Notes: generated by a model from the letters alone, not told the origin. A stretch of 64,000 nucleotides of DNA from Mesorhizobium sp. PAMC28654 (GCF_020616515.1 NZ_CP085135.1:6123001-6187000); one strand, 5' to 3'; counted from the first letter of the stretch, positions 8,984 to 17,847 are shown. A program made the numbers and translations.

Positions 8984-10477
8984 ATGCCCTGGACGACGCC
9001 GGATCCCGTGGCCCTGCACGCCCGCGCGCCGGATCGCCTTGCCTGTGTTGATCTCGCATCCGGACGGCGCTGGACTTATGCCGCGCTCGACGGGGCCATC
9101 CAGCGCGCCATTGCCGTTCTCGAAAGTTACGGCATCAAGCCGGGGCAAAGGATCGCGACGCTTGCCCGCAACAGCGCCGACCTGTTGATCCTGCAGCAGG
9201 CGGCAATGCGGCTCGGCGCCATCTTCGTGCCGGTCAACTGGCGGCTCGCCGGTGCCGAGCAGGAGGCGTTCCTTGCCGATTGCGATCCGGTGTTGCTGTT
9301 GCATGACGCGGTATTGGCCGCAAAGCTGCCCGACGGCTGCATTCCAGTCGCGGTCGCGGCCTTCGCGGCGGCGGTCGAAGCGGGACAGCCGGCGCCGCGC
9401 CGCGCCTTGCCGGCCGATGATGCGCCGTCGATCATCCTCTACACATCGGGCACTTCGGGCCGGCCCAAGGGCGTCATCGTTACTGAGCGCAACGCCTTTG
9501 CCACCGCCGTCAATTTCGGCGTGCTGGGCCGGGTCGGCAATGCCAGCGTCTTCCTGTGTGATGCGCCGATGTTCCATGTCATTGGCCTCATCACCAATTT
9601 GCGTCCGCCCTTGCTGCAAGGCGGCACCGTGCTGATCTCGTCCGGCTTCGACGCTGGCGTCACCAACCGCCGCCTGGCCGATCCGGCACTCGGCGTCACC
9701 CATTACTTCTGCGTCCCGCAGATGGCGAGGATGCTGCGAGAAAACGCGGATTTCGCGCCGGCGCGGTGGACGGCGCTCACCGCCATCTTCACCGGCGGCG
9801 CGCCTAATCCCGCCGCCGACATCCTGTGGTGGCTGGGGCAGGGCATCAGCATGGTCGACGGTTTCGGCATGACCGAGGCCGGCACCGTGCTGGGCATGCC
9901 GGTCGAGGCGGACCGGATCGCCCGCAAGGCCGGCTCCGCCGGCCTGCCGGCGCCGTCCCTTGGCCTGCGTATAGTCGACGACGACGGCCGCGATGTCGCG
10001 GCCGAGGCGGCAGGCGAGATATGGCTTTCCGGCCCCAATGTCACGCCCGGCTACTGGAACCGTCCGGAGGAGACGGCGCGGGCTTTCACCGCCGATGGCT
10101 GGTTCCGAACCGGCGACATTGCGTGTCGCGATGAGGAGGGGTTCGTCATCCTGGTCGACCGCCGCAAGGACATGTTCATCTCGGGTGGCGAAAACGTCTA
10201 TCCGGTCGAGGTCGAGATGGTGCTGCTCGACCATCCCGACGTCGCCGAGGCAGCGGTGATCGGCATTGCCGACGAGCGCTGGGGCGAGGTAGGGCGCGCC
10301 TTCGTCGTGCTCAAGCCCGGCCGTGCCCTCGATCCGGAGGCGCTAGCGGGCCATTGCAGCGCTCGCATCGCCCGCTACAAGGTGCCGAAGGAGTTCCTAT
10401 CCAGCGAGGCGCTGCCGCGCACCGCGTCCGGCAAGATCCAGAAACACATTTTGCGCGGGTGGGCCAAGCCCGGTTGA
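8984..10477 (+). CDS. fcs: Feruloyl-CoA synthetase-like acyl-CoA ligase
   Basis: A 497-residue ANL-superfamily adenylating enzyme. The AMP-binding P-loop is YTSGTSGRPKGV at about residues 165-176, then FHVIGLI, the A5 motif GFGMTEAG, the hinge region GWFRTGDIA and DRRKDMFISGGENVYPVEVE, and the C-terminal catalytic lysine in TASGKIQK. ATG 8984 is preceded by a strong GGGGAGGAGG at 8969-8978; an ATG at 8939 overlaps the ech stop but adds an unconserved stretch. It would activate ferulate or coumarate to the CoA thioester for Ech. The assignment to hydroxycinnamates rests on the ech and MarR neighbours. Confidence 0.85.
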   Translation: MPWTTPDPVALHARAPDRLACVDLASGRRWTYAALDGAIQRAIAVLESYGIKPGQRIATLARNSADLLILQQAAMRLGAIFVPVNWRLAGAEQEAFLADCDPVLLLHDAVLAAKLPDGCIPVAVAAFAAAVEAGQPAPRRALPADDAPSIILYTSGTSGRPKGVIVTERNAFATAVNFGVLGRVGNASVFLCDAPMFHVIGLITNLRPPLLQGGTVLISSGFDAGVTNRRLADPALGVTHYFCVPQMARMLRENADFAPARWTALTAIFTGGAPNPAADILWWLGQGISMVDGFGMTEAGTVLGMPVEADRIARKAGSAGLPAPSLGLRIVDDDGRDVAAEAAGEIWLSGPNVTPGYWNRPEETARAFTADGWFRTGDIACRDEEGFVILVDRRKDMFISGGENVYPVEVEMVLLDHPDVAEAAVIGIADERWGEVGRAFVVLKPGRALDPEALAGHCSARIARYKVPKEFLSSEALPRTASGKIQKHILRGWAKPG

Positions 10478-10526
10478 GGCCGATAGACGAAGGCCGACGC
10501 TCTGGGCATCGTGCCGATAGCGCTCG

Positions 10527-11252
10527 TCAGCCCGCCGGCGCGCCGCGAAAAACCGCCACGGCAGCCGCAACGATTTCCGCATTGTCCTTCGCCACCATTC
10601 CATCGGCACGCTCCTTGCCGTCTTCCAGCCCGACCCGCGTCGACCATCGCCCTTGATGCGCGAGCGTGACAAACGGCCAGACGGTCGCGTCCATGCCGTG
10701 GAGCAGGATGGGGCGTCTGACCGAGGCGCGCTCGAGCACGGCGGCGATGCCGTCCGCGACCTTCAACGCGACAGAAAGGTCCTGCTCCTCGATCTCGATG
10801 AGGATGCGCAGCACCCGGTTATGATCGGCCAGGCCGACGAAGCGCTCCGCATCGGCGATGGAGGCAAGCCCGGCCTCAATGCCGACGCCGCGCTGGCGCA
10901 GCAGGCCCATGACCGCAGGCGCGTCTTCTTCCGACAGGTTGACCGAGGCATAATCGGGCAGTTCGCGCCAGCCGGCGATCGCGGCGCGGGTGCGTTCCTT
11001 GTCGTTCTCGATCCAGGCGCCGGTCGAGACGCCGATCAGCGTGCCCGGACAGGAACGGCGCACGGCCAGCACGGTTTCGTCGACGGAAGCGAGGCTTTCG
11101 CGCCCGTCCGCGTCGCGCGGATGGATATGCAGTTCGGCGGCGCCAGCAGCGACGCAGGCGGTGGCATCGCTGGCCATGGCCTGCGGTGTGAGCGGCAGCT
11201 TTGGGTGGAAGCCGCTGGGGCGTGCTCCGTTGATGCAGGCCTGGACGATCAT
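10527..11252 (-). CDS. BKACE family protein (DUF849, 3-keto-5-aminohexanoate cleavage enzyme-like)
   Basis: A 241-residue TIM-barrel protein of the beta-keto acid cleavage enzyme family, which condenses a beta-keto acid with acetyl-CoA. The metal-binding motif LHIHPRDADG follows the first strand MIVQACINGARP, and GVSTGAWIE and SVNLSEEDA are typical. It is shorter than the canonical members (about 270-310 residues), belonging to a compact subgroup. It converges on fcs with a 49-base gap. Substrate unknown; a role in aromatic or acyl side-chain turnover is only a possibility. Confidence 0.85.
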   Translation of the reverse strand: MIVQACINGARPSGFHPKLPLTPQAMASDATACVAAGAAELHIHPRDADGRESLASVDETVLAVRRSCPGTLIGVSTGAWIENDKERTRAAIAGWRELPDYASVNLSEEDAPAVMGLLRQRGVGIEAGLASIADAERFVGLADHNRVLRILIEIEEQDLSVALKVADGIAAVLERASVRRPILLHGMDATVWPFVTLAHQGRWSTRVGLEDGKERADGMVAKDNAEIVAAAVAVFRGAPAG

Positions 11253-11372
11253 GGGTGTTCCTCGGGCAGGGGGCTAGTCTAGCCGCGCGTGGCGGAGCGG
11301 CAAGGGTGGGAGGGTGAGACTGCTGACAGTGGACTGTGGCGGCGGCGAAGGAAGATAGCGTTGCGCTCTACG

Positions 11373-11531
11373 GCGCCCCCCTCTGTCCTGCCGGACATCT
11401 CCCCCTCAAGGGCGGAGATTGGCAGCTTTCACGCTCCGTTCACTCCTGCAACGTTGAACATTGGCTGAGACCGGGGCGACAGCCAATCTCCCCCTCGAGG
11501 GGGAGATGTCCGGCAGGACAGAGGGGGGCGC
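11373..11531. repeat. Large mosaic palindromic intergenic element (copy 1)
   Basis: Imperfect inverted arms of about 50 bases (11373-11423 and 11482-11531) start with GCGCCCCCCTCTGTCCTGCC and its complement, and end in GGAGATTGGC/GCCAATCTCC. Each arm also contains a smaller CTCCCCCTCnAGGGnGGAG palindrome. The spacer between BKACE and the peroxidase (11253-11585) holds this element and no credible gene. The same outer arm recurs at 15582-15820, so it is a dispersed family like the rhizobial RIME-type repeats. Confidence 0.85.
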
Positions 11532-11585
11532 TGTCCCGCCGACGTCAAAGTTGTTCAGCGCACTGCCGTCATCGCCCCCAAGACC

Positions 11586-12860
11586 TCACTTCTCCGCTTG
11601 CGCACCCGCCACCTGATCCGCATCCGTCAACGTGCCCAAAAACACCACGATGTCATCGATCTCGGCATCCGTCAGCGCCGGTTTGTCGCCGGGTTTCTTG
11701 CCGAAGGGCGGGTCCTGGTTGAGGTTGGGCCAGTACGCCTTTGGCAGGTCATCGTTCACCCGCACCGTGCCGTCGGTGTTCTTCGGATACCAGTGGCCGG
11801 GATCGGTGTCGCGAGTGGCGTAGAAGGCAACGGCGTCGCGCAGTGTGTGGAAATAGCCGTTGTGGAAGAAGCTCTTGCGCAGCGCCACATTGCGCAGCGA
11901 GGGCGTGCGGAACAGGCCGCAATACTCGGCCCGGTCCTTGAAATCCGTCCGTAGCGGGCCGCACAGGCCGAGGTCAAAATAGGTGGGATCGGCGTTGGCT
12001 GCAATCGCGGGGTTGCGTGGTGCGCTGACGCCGATCAGGCCGAAATCGGTGAATTGCGGCGGCTCGCCGTCATTGGCGGGGCGGCTCAGATGGCAGCTGG
12101 CGCAATTGCCCTTGGCCTCGTCCTCGAACAGGTCGAGGCCATGCATTTCTTGGGCTGTCAGCGTCGCCTTGCCGGCGAGGAAGGCGTCGTAGCGGCTGGA
12201 ATAGGGGTAGAAATCGGCGCTGCCCTGCTCGAACGTGCCGAGCGCCTCGGCGGCGGCGTCGAATGCATCGTCAGGGTGGTCGAACACCGTGTCGCCGAAG
12301 GCCGCCCTGAATTCGTCGGCATAGGCGGCCTTGCGCAGATTGGCGGTGATTGCGCCGGCATCCTTGTTGGCCATCTCGAAAGGCGACAGCAGCGGGATTT
12401 TTGCCTGGTCCACTCCGTGGTCGACGCGGCCGTCCCAGGTCAGGCCGCCGGTCGGCCCGTTGTCGACGCTCTCGTCGCCCTCGTCGTCGGAATCGTAGAA
12501 ATGCTGGTTGAACGCGGGCACCGCCTGGATGTAGCGCAGCGACGGCACGGCGCGCAGCCCGGGCTGGTCGAGATGCGGCCCGCCCATCTCGACGGGTGCG
12601 GTCGAGGCCGGGCCGAAGGCATGATGCGGATCATGGCAGGACGAACAGGCCTGCTTGCCCGACGCCGACAATGACGGATCGAAGAATAGCTTTCGGCCAA
12701 GCTCGGTCAGGGCAGCGGCCCGGGCATAGGCGTCCGCGCGCGACATCGGGCCAGGGTGAAGAAGATCGGTTCCGGCGGAGAGGGATGTGCCCGGCAGCAT
12801 CGCGACGAGGCTGAGCAATGATGCGATGATCGCGTGTCTCTTCCATTGTCGCGCTGTCAT
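11586..12860 (-). CDS. Periplasmic dihaem cytochrome c peroxidase (MauG/CcpA family)
   Basis: A 424-residue exported protein with an N-terminal signal sequence (hydrophobic residues 10-28) and two haem c attachment motifs, CSSCH at residues 72-76 and CASCH at 253-257. Surrounding stretches (LGRKLFFDPSLSASGKQACSSCH, FRTPSLRNVALRKSFFHNG) match bacterial dihaem peroxidases, which reduce hydrogen peroxide in the periplasm or, in MauG relatives, modify partner proteins. It is divergent from the secreted acid phosphatase gene at 13024; both products act outside the cytoplasm. Confidence 0.92.
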   Translation of the reverse strand: MTARQWKRHAIIASLLSLVAMLPGTSLSAGTDLLHPGPMSRADAYARAAALTELGRKLFFDPSLSASGKQACSSCHDPHHAFGPASTAPVEMGGPHLDQPGLRAVPSLRYIQAVPAFNQHFYDSDDEGDESVDNGPTGGLTWDGRVDHGVDQAKIPLLSPFEMANKDAGAITANLRKAAYADEFRAAFGDTVFDHPDDAFDAAAEALGTFEQGSADFYPYSSRYDAFLAGKATLTAQEMHGLDLFEDEAKGNCASCHLSRPANDGEPPQFTDFGLIGVSAPRNPAIAANADPTYFDLGLCGPLRTDFKDRAEYCGLFRTPSLRNVALRKSFFHNGYFHTLRDAVAFYATRDTDPGHWYPKNTDGTVRVNDDLPKAYWPNLNQDPPFGKKPGDKPALTDAEIDDIVVFLGTLTDADQVAGAQAEK

Positions 12861-13023
12861 ACCACCCGGTCCGGTTTTCGCTTTGCCGATTAGGGATGTG
12901 GATTGCTACGGATTGATGACCGGTCCTTCCAGGCGCTATCCTGTAGCCCTGTCACAAAGCTGACAAGTGCCGGTCCTAGCGTCAACAAGCTCCTCTAGCC
13001 ATACCCCCAGCCATGAGGCTCCC

Positions 13024-14556
13024 ATGATCAGGTCAGTTTTCTCCCTTTGCCTCGCGTCAACCGCGCTGGCATCGCTCGCCCCGGCCGCGAACGCCGCGCC
13101 TCCCGGCTACGACAAGATCGACACGGTCGTCGTTCTCTATGCCGAGAACCGCAGCTTCGATAATCTCTACGGCGGCTTCCCGGGCGCCAACGGGCTGGCC
13201 AATGTCAGCACCGACCAGGCGCGCCAGCTTGACCGCGACGGCCAGCCGCTGGCCGAACTGCCGCCGACCTGGGGCGGCCTGACCGCCAAGGGTGTGACGC
13301 CTGTCGTGACCGAGGCGCAGTCGGCGCATCTGGCCAATGCCGTCTTCGCCATCGACGATCCCAAGGGCTTCAACGAGAGCACCAGCGTCATCACCCATGA
13401 TCTCTGGCATCGTTTCTACCAGGAGCAGATGCAGATCGACGCTGGCCGAAACGACAAGTTCGTCGCCTGGGCCGATTCCGGCAACCTCGTCATGGGCCAC
13501 TATGACGGCTCCAACCTGCCGATGTGGGCGGTCGCCAAGAAGTACGTGCTGGCCGACAATTTCTTCCAGGGCGCCTTCGGCGGCTCCTTCTTCAACCACA
13601 TCATGCTCGCCTGCGCCTGCGCGCCATATTATCCCCATGCCGACACCAGCCCGATCAAGGGCCAGATCGCCGTCGTCGAGCCGGATGGGGTGACGCTCAA
13701 GGTGGCCGACAATTCGCCGCCCTCGGCACTGGGCGGCGTGCCGAAATTCGTCAATGACGGCGCCATCACCCCCGATTTCTACGCCGTCAACACGATGCAG
13801 CCGGCTTACCAGCCGAGCGCCAACAAGCCGGCGGCGGGCGGCGATGCGGCGCTCGCCGACCCGGCACAACCCACCACGCTGCCGCCGCAGCATGAGGTGA
13901 CCATCGGCGACCTGCTGTCTCTGAGGGGCATCGACTGGGCCTGGTACGCCGGCGCCTGGCAAGCGACGCTCGACGGCAAGAACGCCACCCCGGTGCCGAA
14001 CTTCCAGTTCCACCACCAGCCCTTCAACTATTTCGCCGCCTATGCGCCGGGCACCGCTGCGCGCGCCGAGCATCTGCGCGACGGCGGTCTCGGTGGCACG
14101 GAGTTCATCAAGGCGATCGACGATGGCAAGCTGCCCGCCGTTTCCTTCTACAAGCCGCAGGGCAATCTCAACGAGCACAGCGGCTATGCCGACGTGAACA
14201 GCGGCGACCAGCATCTGGCCGACCTCGTTTCGCATCTGGAGAAAAGCCCGCAATGGAGCCATATGCTGGTCGTCGTCACCTATGACGAGAATGGCGGCTT
14301 CTGGGACCATGTCGCGCCGCCGAAGGCCGATCGCTGGGGGCCGGGCAACCGCATCCCGGCCTTCATCATCTCGCCCTATGCCAGGATGGGAACCGTCGAC
14401 CACACGCAATATGACACGACGTCGATCCTGCGCTTCATCACCGCGCGCTATGATCTGCCGGTGCTCGCGGGCATCGTCGCCCGCGACAAGGCGCTGCGCG
14501 ACAACGGTGAGCCGCCGATGGGCGATTTGAGCGCGGCGCTGGATCTCAGCCGGTAG
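13024..14556 (+). CDS. Secreted acid phosphatase / phosphoesterase (AcpA-like, phospholipase C superfamily)
   Basis: A 510-residue exported enzyme of the PF04185 family. The signal peptide MIRSVFSLCLASTALASLAP...ANA is followed by DTVVVLYAENRSFDNLYGGFPG, whose ENRSFD carries the catalytic and metal-binding residues, and late by VVTYDENGGFWDHVAPP with the second metal site. ATG 13024 starts the signal peptide; the in-frame codon at 12967 gives a longer, non-signal N-terminus. The last 11 bases overlap the tail of the convergent tetR gene. Likely role: release of phosphate from organic phosphates in the periplasm. Confidence 0.9.
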   Translation: MIRSVFSLCLASTALASLAPAANAAPPGYDKIDTVVVLYAENRSFDNLYGGFPGANGLANVSTDQARQLDRDGQPLAELPPTWGGLTAKGVTPVVTEAQSAHLANAVFAIDDPKGFNESTSVITHDLWHRFYQEQMQIDAGRNDKFVAWADSGNLVMGHYDGSNLPMWAVAKKYVLADNFFQGAFGGSFFNHIMLACACAPYYPHADTSPIKGQIAVVEPDGVTLKVADNSPPSALGGVPKFVNDGAITPDFYAVNTMQPAYQPSANKPAAGGDAALADPAQPTTLPPQHEVTIGDLLSLRGIDWAWYAGAWQATLDGKNATPVPNFQFHHQPFNYFAAYAPGTAARAEHLRDGGLGGTEFIKAIDDGKLPAVSFYKPQGNLNEHSGYADVNSGDQHLADLVSHLEKSPQWSHMLVVVTYDENGGFWDHVAPPKADRWGPGNRIPAFIISPYARMGTVDHTQYDTTSILRFITARYDLPVLAGIVARDKALRDNGEPPMGDLSAALDLSR

Positions 14557-15121
14557 TTCCGCGCGGCCGTCTGGTCGCCACAAGGAGATGGTCGCGCAGT
14601 CGCGCGTCGTTTCCCGATGGAATTCCCGACATGTCGGCCAGCCAGACGCCATCGGCCGCCAGCCGCACGACCGCGAGGTCGAGGCCGCTGTCGGTCGCCT
14701 CGTGGCGTGCCAGACGCGCCTTCAGCCACCGCGCCCACAGAGCGCGCAGGCCCGCATCCGTCAGCATCGAGATCGACAGCGGAGCCCAGGGCCCGCCGGC
14801 TGCATCCGTGCCGATATGGAAGACCGCCTCGACATAGGCGCGCGTAAAGGCGCCGTTGGGTTCGGGGTCGGCCGCGATGCGTTCGTCCAGATCGCGGTCG
14901 ATCGTATCAAGCAGTTCCGCGAACACCGCATCGATCAGGGCTTGCTTGCTCGGGAAGTGGTGGATGAACCCGCCCTTGGTGACGCCGGCCGCGTCGGCCA
15001 CGGCCTGGACGGTGACGGCGGCCAAGCCCTGCTCGACGGCGAGCCTTGCCGCTTCATCGAGCAGGGCGCGGCGGACGCGCTCAGGCTGCTTGGCGCGGGT
15101 GTAGCCGCCAGCGGTGCTCAT
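14546..15121 (-). CDS. TetR-family regulator of the adjacent SMR pump
   Basis: A 191-residue TetR protein. The N-terminal helix-turn-helix is AVTVQAVADAAGVTKGGFIHHFPSKQALIDAVF and the C-terminal domain belongs to the TetR_C_37/YcdC-like group. ATG 15121 shares one base with the stop of the upstream SMR gene, so the two are one transcript. The palindromic operator overlapping the promoter at 15484-15531 is the probable autoregulatory site. Confidence 0.92.
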   Translation of the reverse strand: MSTAGGYTRAKQPERVRRALLDEAARLAVEQGLAAVTVQAVADAAGVTKGGFIHHFPSKQALIDAVFAELLDTIDRDLDERIAADPEPNGAFTRAYVEAVFHIGTDAAGGPWAPLSISMLTDAGLRALWARWLKARLARHEATDSGLDLAVVRLAADGVWLADMSGIPSGNDARLRDHLLVATRRPRGTTG

Positions 15122-15465
15122 CAATGCGCGACGCTGTTCGAAAAGACGTTCATCACGACAACGCCGGACACAATGAGGGCGATGCCGACGAGCGCTGCGG
15201 CGTCGAGCGTGAAGCGGAACACGAAGACGCTGACGAGTGAGGTCAGCACGATGCCGAGTCCGGCCCAGATCGCATAGGCGACACCCAGCGGAATGAGCTT
15301 CAGCGCCTGCGACAGGAAGAAAAGCGCCGCGACGAAGCACAGTGCCATGGCCAGGGTGGGCATGAGCCGGCTGAACTGCTCGGACTTCTGCAGAAGCGAC
15401 GAGCCCGTGACCTCGCAGATGATGGCGAGGGCAAGGAAGCCATAGGCGACAAGGGAGGGGCTCAT
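15121..15465 (-). CDS. Small multidrug resistance (SMR/EmrE family) transporter
   Basis: A 114-residue protein with four transmembrane helices. The SMR signature includes the membrane-embedded glutamate in LALAIICEVTGSSLLQKSE (E18-equivalent of EmrE's E14) and GVAYAIWAGLGIV. It exchanges protons for cationic drugs or quaternary amines such as guanidinium. It is the first gene of a two-gene operon with tetR and lies 40 bases below a -10 element. Confidence 0.93.
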   Translation of the reverse strand: MSPSLVAYGFLALAIICEVTGSSLLQKSEQFSRLMPTLAMALCFVAALFFLSQALKLIPLGVAYAIWAGLGIVLTSLVSVFVFRFTLDAAALVGIALIVSGVVVMNVFSNSVAH

Positions 15466-15483
15466 CAGGACGGGTCCATCTTA

Positions 15484-15531
15484 GGTTGACTTTGGAAGAT
15501 ACCATACGGTCGGTATCTTTGGAAGTCAACC
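15484..15531 (-). promoter_or_regulatory. SMR-TetR promoter with overlapping TetR operator
   Basis: On the minus strand TTGACT (15524-15529) and TATGGT (15501-15506) are spaced by exactly 17 bases, a near-consensus sigma70 promoter. The same region is an imperfect palindrome with 20-base arms (15484-15503 and 15512-15531), of which AAGATACC/GGTATCTT is perfect. A dimer pair bound here would cover both -35 and -10. Direct reading; the binding protein is inferred to be the TetR of the operon. Confidence 0.85.
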
Positions 15532-15581
15532 GACACCGATGAAATGCGTTGCGACTTCGCGACGCGCAATCTCTCCAAGCT

Positions 15582-15820
15582 CAGCGATCCTTCGCGCCCC
15601 CTCTGTCCTGCCGGACGTTCGTCATTTGGAAAGCCAAGCAATTGGCTTTCCATCCGCTTCGTGGACCACTCCTCAACCCCCACGAGGGGGGAGATTGGAT
15701 GTCGCCTCGGCTTTCGCCACTGGCCAACGTCTCAAAAAAGGCGAGGCGGCAGAAGCTGCCAATCTCCCCACCTGTGGGGGGAGATGTCCGGCAGGACAGA
15801 GGGGGCGCGAAGGATCGCTG
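15582..15820. repeat. Large mosaic palindromic intergenic element (copy 2)
   Basis: Perfect 34-base inverted arms at 15582-15615 and 15787-15820 (CAGCGATCCTTCGCGCCCCC... and complement) enclose about 170 bases containing GGAAAGCCAAGCAATTGGCTTTCC, itself a palindrome, and further CTCCCC/GGGGAG hairpins. The outer arm shares CCCTCTGTCCTGCCGGA with copy 1. The 414-base gap between the SMR gene and the DUF922 gene contains this element plus the promoter above and no gene. Confidence 0.85.
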
Positions 15821-15879
15821 CGTCGCACCACCGCCATGGCGCCTGTTGACGCCAATACTGCTTCCTCAGCCTTCGTCGA

Positions 15880-16476
15880 CTATCCACCAATCAACAGGTC
15901 GCGGATGAGCATCTGCAGATTGCCGCCCTGGCCGAATTCGACGCGGTCGAAATCCCGACTGCCCTGCACCCGCGCCTTCGAGATCGCATCGAGCCGCCTG
16001 ACCACCTCGTCGCGAATCTTGCTGCATTTGGGATCGTCGGGAACGGTGAGGCCGATCGTTGCCGCCTCGATGTCGTGGACCATCTGGATCATGCTGGCGC
16101 CATGCACCTTCTCATGCGCGGTGACGCCGGCGATGAAGACGTCCCAACTCTTCTGGACGGCCGGCGGCAGCGGGCCGGCCGCCTTCGGCAAGGTGTAGGT
16201 GACGATGAGCTTCGGCTTTGCCGACGCCAGCACGCAGTCCTTGCCCCTGTGCTGATAGTCCCTGACCCAGGTGAGCTTGAAATTGGTGTAGGCGATGGTG
16301 CGTGTCTTGGCGCCGCGGATCAGCGGCCCGTTCTCGCCGATCGAACGGTACAGTTGCTCTCCGGTCTGGCCCGAGATGGCGTAGGTCTCGACCTTCTCGA
16401 CCGGCCCGGCATGCGCCGGAATTGACGGGATCACCAACCCGGCCGCCAGCCAGAACAGTCGAACATATGAACGCAA
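15880..16476 (-). CDS. DUF922 family putative secreted zinc protease
   Basis: A 198-residue protein with a signal peptide ending ...IPAHA before GPVEKVETYAI. It has an HExxH zinc-protease motif in AHEKVHGASMIQ at about residues 120-124 and matches the DUF922 family throughout (YAISGQTGEQLYRSIGENGP at the start). Predicted to be periplasmic or secreted; the substrate is unknown. It is divergent from the small secreted protein at 16605. Confidence 0.82.
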   Translation of the reverse strand: MRSYVRLFWLAAGLVIPSIPAHAGPVEKVETYAISGQTGEQLYRSIGENGPLIRGAKTRTIAYTNFKLTWVRDYQHRGKDCVLASAKPKLIVTYTLPKAAGPLPPAVQKSWDVFIAGVTAHEKVHGASMIQMVHDIEAATIGLTVPDDPKCSKIRDEVVRRLDAISKARVQGSRDFDRVEFGQGGNLQMLIRDLLIGG

Positions 16477-16604
16477 GCCACTCTCCCAGACAGCAGACTG
16501 AAATCCCTGGGCATCTCGCCACGACAGGCAATGCCACGAGGCCGTTCGTCCTATATGCTCAGGACGGATGCGGCAAATGCCTGGGATTGTCGGGGAGGGA
16601 AATC

Positions 16605-17108
16605 ATGGGGACCAGCGCGGTGAAGGTCGTGGTCGGGAGCGCCGTCCTGGCATTGCTGGCGGGGCAACCGGCGTTTTCCGCGTCGTGCGGCTGGAACGCC
16701 AGGATGGAGGAAGACGAGGGCGGCAGCGTGATGACGGCCTCGGTCTGCGGCGGGCCGAAAGGCGATGCGCAGCTGATGCTGACCTGCTTCGCCATGCCGG
16801 TGCTGAGCTATGATCTCGGCGATGCCGGCCAGCAGCTGGAGCCGGGCATCAGCGCCTCGTTCGAGTTCAAGGCCGGCGGCAGGACCGTGAAGAAGAAGCT
16901 CCAGCTCGAAGCCATGTACAATTATTTCACCGTCGACCTGACGCGCGCCGACCCGTTGCTGGACCTGCTGCGCTCGAAAGGCGAGATCACGGTCAGCGCC
17001 GACAAATATGGCGCGAACAGTTTTCCGCTCGCCGGCTCCGGTGCCGCCATTGGCAAGATGCTGGCGCAATGCGGGAAGGCCAAGCCCGCCGGCGGCGACG
17101 GTGATTGA
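16605..17108 (+). CDS. Secreted protein of unknown function
   Basis: A 167-residue protein with a signal peptide (VVVGSAVLALLAGQPAFSA) and a mature domain with four Cys that could form disulphides (SCGW, VCGGP, LTCF, AQCG). The pattern recalls invasion-associated-locus-B-like periplasmic proteins but I cannot assign it securely. ATG 16605 follows GGGGAGGG at 16592-16599. It stands alone between two transcription units. Confidence 0.7.
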   Translation: MGTSAVKVVVGSAVLALLAGQPAFSASCGWNARMEEDEGGSVMTASVCGGPKGDAQLMLTCFAMPVLSYDLGDAGQQLEPGISASFEFKAGGRTVKKKLQLEAMYNYFTVDLTRADPLLDLLRSKGEITVSADKYGANSFPLAGSGAAIGKMLAQCGKAKPAGGDGD

Positions 17109-17316
17109 ACGGCTGTTGCCGCGACTGCTGATCCTGCGAGGCTGAATCAGGATCGGCCTCCAACCTGCTGTTCCGGCTCGAACATTGCCGAGGGCAATCC
17201 GCTGCTTTCGATACCAGGGCAAGAACCGGAGTTTGGCTGCCTCGAGCGCAGGCTAGTGATCGATCAGGCCCAGCCATCAGGGCGGGCCAATTCCAATGAC
17301 AGGAAAGAGATCGATC

Positions 17317-17766
17317 ATGTCCAAAGAGAGCGACAACAAGGCCATTGTCGGCCGTTGGTTCACCCATTTCTGGGGCGAGACCTGCAACCTCGATATCGTC
17401 GACGAACTGGCGGCGCCGGACATGCTCCTGCACTATTCCCTGCATGAGCCGCGCCGGGGCCGCGACGACATCAAGGCTTTCATGAGTGATTTTCGCGCGG
17501 CGTTCCCCGACCTGCATTTCTGGGGCGCGGCCGAGCTGATCGCCGAGGGCGACTATGTCGTGGGCCAGTGGGACGGCGGCGGCATGCATACCGGCCCGGC
17601 CTTCAGCGACTTCCTCGTGGGGTCGCTGCCGGCAGCCAGCGGCCGCAAGATGCGGTTCACCGGCACCACCGTGCTGAAGATCGAGGATGGCAGGATCGTC
17701 TCGGAGATCGGCCTCGACGACGGCGTCAAGGCGCTGACGCAGCTTGGCCTGATCAAGCAGGCGTAA
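17317..17766 (+). CDS. SnoaL-like ester cyclase / NTF2-fold protein
   Basis: A 149-residue protein of the SnoaL-like polyketide-cyclase family (NTF2 fold). The family pattern is clear: an N-terminal helix VGRWFTHFWGE, then LLHYSLHEPRRGRDDIKAFMSDFRAAFPDLHFWG, VGQWDGGGMHTG and a final strand KIEDGRIVSEIGLDD. The catalytic function of most of these proteins is unknown. ATG 17317 follows AGGAAAGAG; an ATG seven codons upstream is possible. A dispersed repeat follows directly. Confidence 0.8.
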   Translation: MSKESDNKAIVGRWFTHFWGETCNLDIVDELAAPDMLLHYSLHEPRRGRDDIKAFMSDFRAAFPDLHFWGAAELIAEGDYVVGQWDGGGMHTGPAFSDFLVGSLPAASGRKMRFTGTTVLKIEDGRIVSEIGLDDGVKALTQLGLIKQA

Positions 17767-17775
17767 GTTTTACTT

Positions 17776-17847
17776 GAGCATGATCCCTGGCCAAACGGGA
17801 ACCGTTTGTCCGGGAAAACCGGTTCCCACGTTTCGGGATCATGCTTC
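17776..17847. repeat. GAGCATGATCC-type dispersed intergenic repeat (copy 1)
   Basis: A 72-base imperfect palindrome starting GAGCATGATCCCTGG and ending GGGATCATGCTT, with a central AACCGTTTGTCC...AAAACCGGTTCCC. A second copy is at 32681-32756. Elements of this sequence are common between rhizobial genes. It lies just past the SnoaL gene stop and may fold as a transcript end, but has no T-run. Confidence 0.8.

Noticed and set aside
13057..14652. 531-codon minus-strand frame opposite the acid phosphatase
   Set aside because: Shadow of a strongly supported gene with signal peptide and catalytic motifs; product composition is not protein-like.
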